64,000 bases of DNA, from NCBI GenBank assembly GCA_019009955.1, contig CM032233.1, positions 65,091,501 to 65,155,500 of the forward strand, read 5' to 3'. Each line of letters begins with the position of its first letter. Within the stretch, counting starts at the first letter, position 1. This document shows positions 60,353-64,000 of this stretch, piece after piece. The notes beneath the pieces were generated by a model. The model had not been told where the DNA came from. It ran no database searches and saw only the letters and a list, made by a program, of their open reading frames with translations. The position numbers and the translations under genes were made by a program. This DNA comes from Riptortus pedestris (Eukaryota > Arthropoda > Insecta > Hemiptera > Alydidae).

Positions 60353-60720
60353 TGCTGACAAACAAAACCTTGAGTCAATATAACAATCATAGCATGGCCA
60401 AAGACGCAGCACACAATAAAAAGCAGCCACAAAAACAAACACAAAAATAAAGAGTAAAAACAATAGAAAATTTAATAACTAGTCAACTAATAAAAATTAA
60501 AGAAGCGAACAAAGATAAGCATATGTCAAAAACTTAAAACTATAAATAAAGTTAAAAAACTAAAAATCAACACAAATTACAGATAGGCAAACATATCACA
60601 GTGGGTGGGAAACTCTGAAAAGCACACCAGAGGAGCTGTAAAAGACATCTAAAAAATAAAAAAAAATAAAAAAATGAAACAACACATACTAATAATAGAG
60701 AGGAGATGTAGGAGGTACCT
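60353..60720. other. Strand-asymmetric A-rich stretch
   Basis: Plus strand is dominated by A and poor in T for about 370 bp (AAACAAACACAAAAATAAAG and similar), adjoining the stem-loop motif at 60317. It may be part of the same unidentified element. No frame of interest. Confidence 0.4.
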
Positions 60721-61101
60721 GATTAAAGCTGAAGAAGTTTTACTAATTATTCATTTATACATATGTTTGTGTGTGTGTGGATGCATTATAAGTGGTATTT
60801 AGATTATCATCATTAATTCATTATATTTACGTTTAAGTCGATGGGCGTGCACAAATTGCCAGCCAGCCCTTTACTATCAGATAAATGTTTAAAAGGGCAT
60901 TTGAGTATGGTGCCAGTCTCATTTTTATTGGTTTTTGATAGGTCACTATGGATGTTTAGGTTAGGTATTATGGGTTCAAATTATTTTGACTTCCAGTTGA
61001 GGTACCTTGCATACTTATCAGATTGACGAAAATGACTTTCATTTTAAGGTCCAAATCGGAGTTGGCTTCTCTGATTGCATTGAGGATAACAATGATTTAA
61101 G
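60721..61101. other. Unannotated stretch
   Basis: Short TG run near 60768; the 61-codon plus frame at 60841-61026 is unrecognised. Confidence 0.4.
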
Positions 61102-61470
61102 AAAAGTCCGTCACGTAGGGGCTGCTTAAATTAAGCAGATTTCCCTTGTGAAATTTTACAATAGATAAATCTACTTATTGGTTACACTTAACACAACAGT
61201 GAATATTAAGTGAATAAATGAAAACGGTAATGATATATATTTCAGTCAATTTTAGTAACCTCCCAACGGAAAGCGTCTGAATTGTAAACAAACAGGTTTG
61301 CCAACCTGTCAGATTTGAACAGATAGATAGAAATATTCTTCACCGGAGAGGAAATCAATTACTGAAATATATATGAAATATAACATATTAATTTTATTGA
61401 AAACTATTTACTATATCTAGTACTGTAATTTATGTTGAATCGGAATGTTTATCTCAATCACTATTATTGA
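61102..61470 (+). mobile_element. Family H copy, module C, left part
   Basis: Left end AAAAGTCCGTCACGTAGGGG, AAGCAGATTTCCCTTG, module C (CGTCTGAATTGTAAACAAAC, GGTTTGCCAACCTGTCAG, AGAAATATTCTTCACCGGAG) ending at GTTTATCTCAATCACTA. Core and right end are missing. Confidence 0.82.
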
Positions 61471-61606
61471 ATCGCAGTATTGAATGGATGGAAGACACCC
61501 ATTCCATGGTTATTTAAACCAGTATTCTAATCACTAAACTGATTCATGTGTCGTGTCATGTCTAATAAATTGGGATAATTAATTTATTCTATATTTGGAA
61601 TGTTTT

Positions 61607-62110
61607 TAGAAGATTTCACTTAAGGGAAGTCAGTTATTGGTGACTAACTCATTATGCGAAATTCGAAAATATTCTTCAAAAGGCCTTCGATCCAACCCAG
61701 GTCGATGAGGTCTTATTTCAAAGTTAAATTCGAAATATTGTTTTCAACGGGCCTATATTAGGTGAGGTGCATGCAAATACGTAGGGCGATTTCTTCGTAA
61801 ATTCAGATTTTACTGTCTTGACTCAATCGTATTTAGTTTGTCTATACCCTAGTCAATATTTCGACTTTTCTGTTCAACAATAAAGATCATATTAGTTGAT
61901 GCCTGAAACAGTAGCCAGTAGTATAGTATAGTACTAGTAGGATTACTAACACTAAATGAACCAGACTCAGGCTAAAATATGCATATATTAGCCAATAAAA
62001 ATCTATCTATCTAAAAAAAAATCTAGTTGATGGCTGAAATAGGGGGATGGAGTTATAGAATAAGGGCGGGTTTCGATAATTAAAAATATCTACGTTGTTA
62101 TTATCGAAAA
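61607..62110 (-). mobile_element. Degenerate family H copy with small insertion
   Basis: Reverse relic: right end AGATTTCACTTAAGGGAAGT, CTTCGATCCAACCCAGG, then a displaced stretch resembling module B (TAAATTCGAAATATTG, TGCATGCAAATACGTAGG), then CAACAATAAAGATCATATTA and, after the insertion, GGCTGAAATAGGGGGATGG, AAATATCTACGTTG and TATCGAAAAATG of the core. Confidence 0.6.
61909..62023 (+). mobile_element. Short retroposed insert with 16-bp target duplication
   Basis: About 115 bp inserted into the family H relic. The flanks TAGTTGATGCCTGAAA (61893-61908) and TAGTTGATGGCTGAAA (62024-62039) differ at one base. It ends ATCTATCTATCTAAAAAAAA, a simple-repeat plus poly-A tail, so it is probably a severely 5'-truncated LINE. 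Confidence 0.7.
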
Positions 62111-62289
62111 ATGTTATAGAGTTGACCTCGTTAAACTACTTATACTCTACAATTGTTGATACATCACGTTCTCGTAACTCAAATATTTAGCGAGTTATTA
62201 ATACATTTGTCTTAGTACTTTACAGCCTACAACAATTTCCCACTAATTTTCATCAATTTTTGATTTCCCACTAATTTTCATCGCAGCCC

Positions 62290-63430
62290 AAACACACACT
62301 AATTTGTTCAGATTCACTAAGCTCATTATTAACCCTCCGAGACATTTACATCACTCACCCAATAGCACTAAACATAACAGAAGAAATTCATAAACAACAA
62401 ACATACCAAAATACAATTACCCTATATTGGCTGCCAGGACACGAGGACCTTGGACTTAGTACGACAGCAGACTACCAGGCTAAACTAATTACTCAACAAA
62501 CTCAATACAAACAAACTTTTATACAAAGACATAGTGAGACATATACGCCACCGAATCCTAAACAAATGGCAATCAGAATGGATGAAAGTAAAGAACCACC
62601 CGCAGTATCAAAAGTACTATTAAGGAGTGGCCATCGAGCCATAGGAGTACTAGACGGGAGGAAGTAGTTCTTGCCAGACTCAGTATCGGCCACACATACC
62701 TGACACATAGACACTTAATGACAAGGACTGATAGCCCTATATGCAAATACTGCAACAAGCACCTTACGATAAAACACATATTGACAGACTGCATCCAACG
62801 AGAAAACCTTCACATACCCCACGATATGACAGAACTATTAACTGACAGCAGCCAATATATTCCATAAATACTAACATATCTAAAACACATCAACATTCAC
62901 CAAAAACATATAATACAAAATAGAATAGGTCTACAGCATACCTAAAAAGATTTAAAAGGGTTAACTTTTATTATATTCTTTGGACAAAGCACGGATATGA
63001 GAAAGAATCAGATATTAGAGAAATATTTTCCATAATATAAAAGTACAAAAAAAGGTAAGCACATGAAGAAGTAAATATGTCATCCTAATCATGCAAATCA
63101 CCAGCGCTATGGGGCACAAAACGAAATAAAAAAAATAATAATATAAATGTACTAGTATATAGGAATAACATAATTTTTTTATTAAAACCATTTTAAATTA
63201 TTGTGCTTATTACTAGTCTAATGTTTATTTATCTAATGTGTATGTATGTCTTATGTTTATTAATTGCCTTTATTACTAGTATTTAATGATTATTTGTTGT
63301 ATTTAATTTTTTTATTTTTTATTTCAGTTTTTGTTATTTTTCTATCATTTTGTTTTCATTTTACATTGTGAAACTTTGAGCCAAATCGCCAAGATGCAGG
63401 TGCTCCTGTATAAAAAAATAAATAAAAGAA
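62290..63430 (+). mobile_element. LINE family J 3' end, copy 2, RNase H part and long tail
   Basis: The frame about 62311-62667 encodes the end of an RNase H domain: DSLSSLLTLRDIYI (active-site Asp in the DS motif), then LYWLPGHEDLGL (the W-x-PGH block) and STTAD with the last catalytic Asp region. A frameshift near 62615 moves the message to the frame reading LARLSIGHTYLTH and the zinc knuckle CKYCNKHLTIKHILTDC, then an in-frame stop near 62867 interrupts the last segment. The 3' UTR matches copy 1 to about 63125, after which about 290 bp more, ending CTCCTGTATAAAAAAATAAA, are shared only with copy 3. A minus-strand frame at 62573-62794 is a shadow. Confidence 0.85.
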
Positions 63431-64000
63431 TCATCAATTTTTGAATTAGAATTATAGGGTATATGGTAAGGAGATATTGCTAGTGCGTCAATACCTGCAC
63501 GTGGGAAATCAGATTAATTGAAATGAATATACAATCCAATGGACACCTGAGTCAGCGATGGGTAACAAAAATAGAATGACAAAATTCCCACGCACAAGTA
63601 CTTTTTATTTTTAGAGAAACAATTAACTACCCGAGGGGGAAAAATCTTTTTAATTCATCGGATCTTCCAGTAGCTCTCCAGGATAAAGATATTTATTTTC
63701 GTGTGTATGGGCCTTGTTAATTATCTTTACTGATATCAGTTTCCCATTTCTTTTATTTCTAAAAATATTTTACATTATCGAGTTAAAGTTTCAAACTTAG
63801 GGGAGTGAATCTCGAAATGTAAGAGTTTAATTGATTTTGAATACGATTAACTCTATTTCTAATATGACATTTATTTTTGGGTCGATAAAATACATAGTTT
63901 GCCATTACTTCAATGGCCTATCACTATTAGCTCATAATAAGTTATTAAGGATGTCTAACACAATTTCATGGAAATTTGATATTATTGATACGCATACTAA
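63431..64000. other. Unannotated stretch
   Basis: CACGTGGGAAATCAGATTAA near 63500 faintly recalls a family H left end but lacks the flanking hairpin. Nothing else seen. Confidence 0.4.

Overview
This is AT-rich, intron-poor-looking eukaryotic DNA with no recognisable host gene, rRNA, tRNA gene or CRISPR array. It is a graveyard of mobile elements. The mix (non-LTR retrotransposons ending in an RNase H/zinc-knuckle module, a hAT MITE, a tRNA-derived SINE, a transposon remnant resembling KRAB-A-domain-containing-2-like proteins, and Helentron-like interspersed elements with a central TA microsatellite) suggests an invertebrate, most likely an arthropod. The species cannot be fixed from the sequence.

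The dominant component is one family, called H here, with about 35 copies or fragments in both orientations covering very roughly a quarter of the window. A full copy is 0.55-0.9 kb. It starts near AAAAGTCCGTCACGC, forms a small CGCAG-GGG-CTGCG hairpin, carries a subterminal AGCAGATTTCCC, has one of several alternative left modules (A, B, C, D), then a shared core, a (TA)n or (CA)n(TA)n tract, and a right end with the palindrome TTTCCCTTAAGGGAAA followed by TGCTAA. Best complete copies are 27055-27707, 33859-34528, 37008-37698 and 46557-47217 (plus strand) and 13499-14166 and 35574-36178 (minus strand). Two places (21.4-22.4 kb and 41.9-42.9 kb) hold copies fused head to head with both right ends missing.

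Other layers lie between and inside these copies. There are fold-back elements, three of which abut TA microsatellites (20.1, 48.8 and 51.7-52.0 kb), and a nearly perfect 269-bp inverted repeat at 44.55 kb. A transposon remnant with arrays of GGTAAA/TTTACC motifs lies at 30.8-31.9 kb. A tandem-repeat family occurs at 32.1-33.4 kb (interrupted by a hAT MITE with 8-bp target duplications) and again at 52.4-53.4 kb. A decayed LINE reverse transcriptase at 45.0-46.3 kb is interrupted by a later retroposon with 13-bp target duplications. Three 3' ends of a second LINE family lie at 43.2, 50.6 (with an inverted 5' segment) and 62.3 kb, and a SINE with 12-bp target duplications lies at 53.8 kb.

A recurring stem-loop motif, CTGAAGA-N-stem-loop-stem-GAAA, appears in several otherwise unrelated fold-backs. 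It matches the fixed positions of the hammerhead ribozyme core and is the most intriguing signal in the window, although no cleavage strand is visible. The remaining intervals are AT-rich and featureless by eye. Most short open frames are translations of TA repeats or of family H and are not genes.
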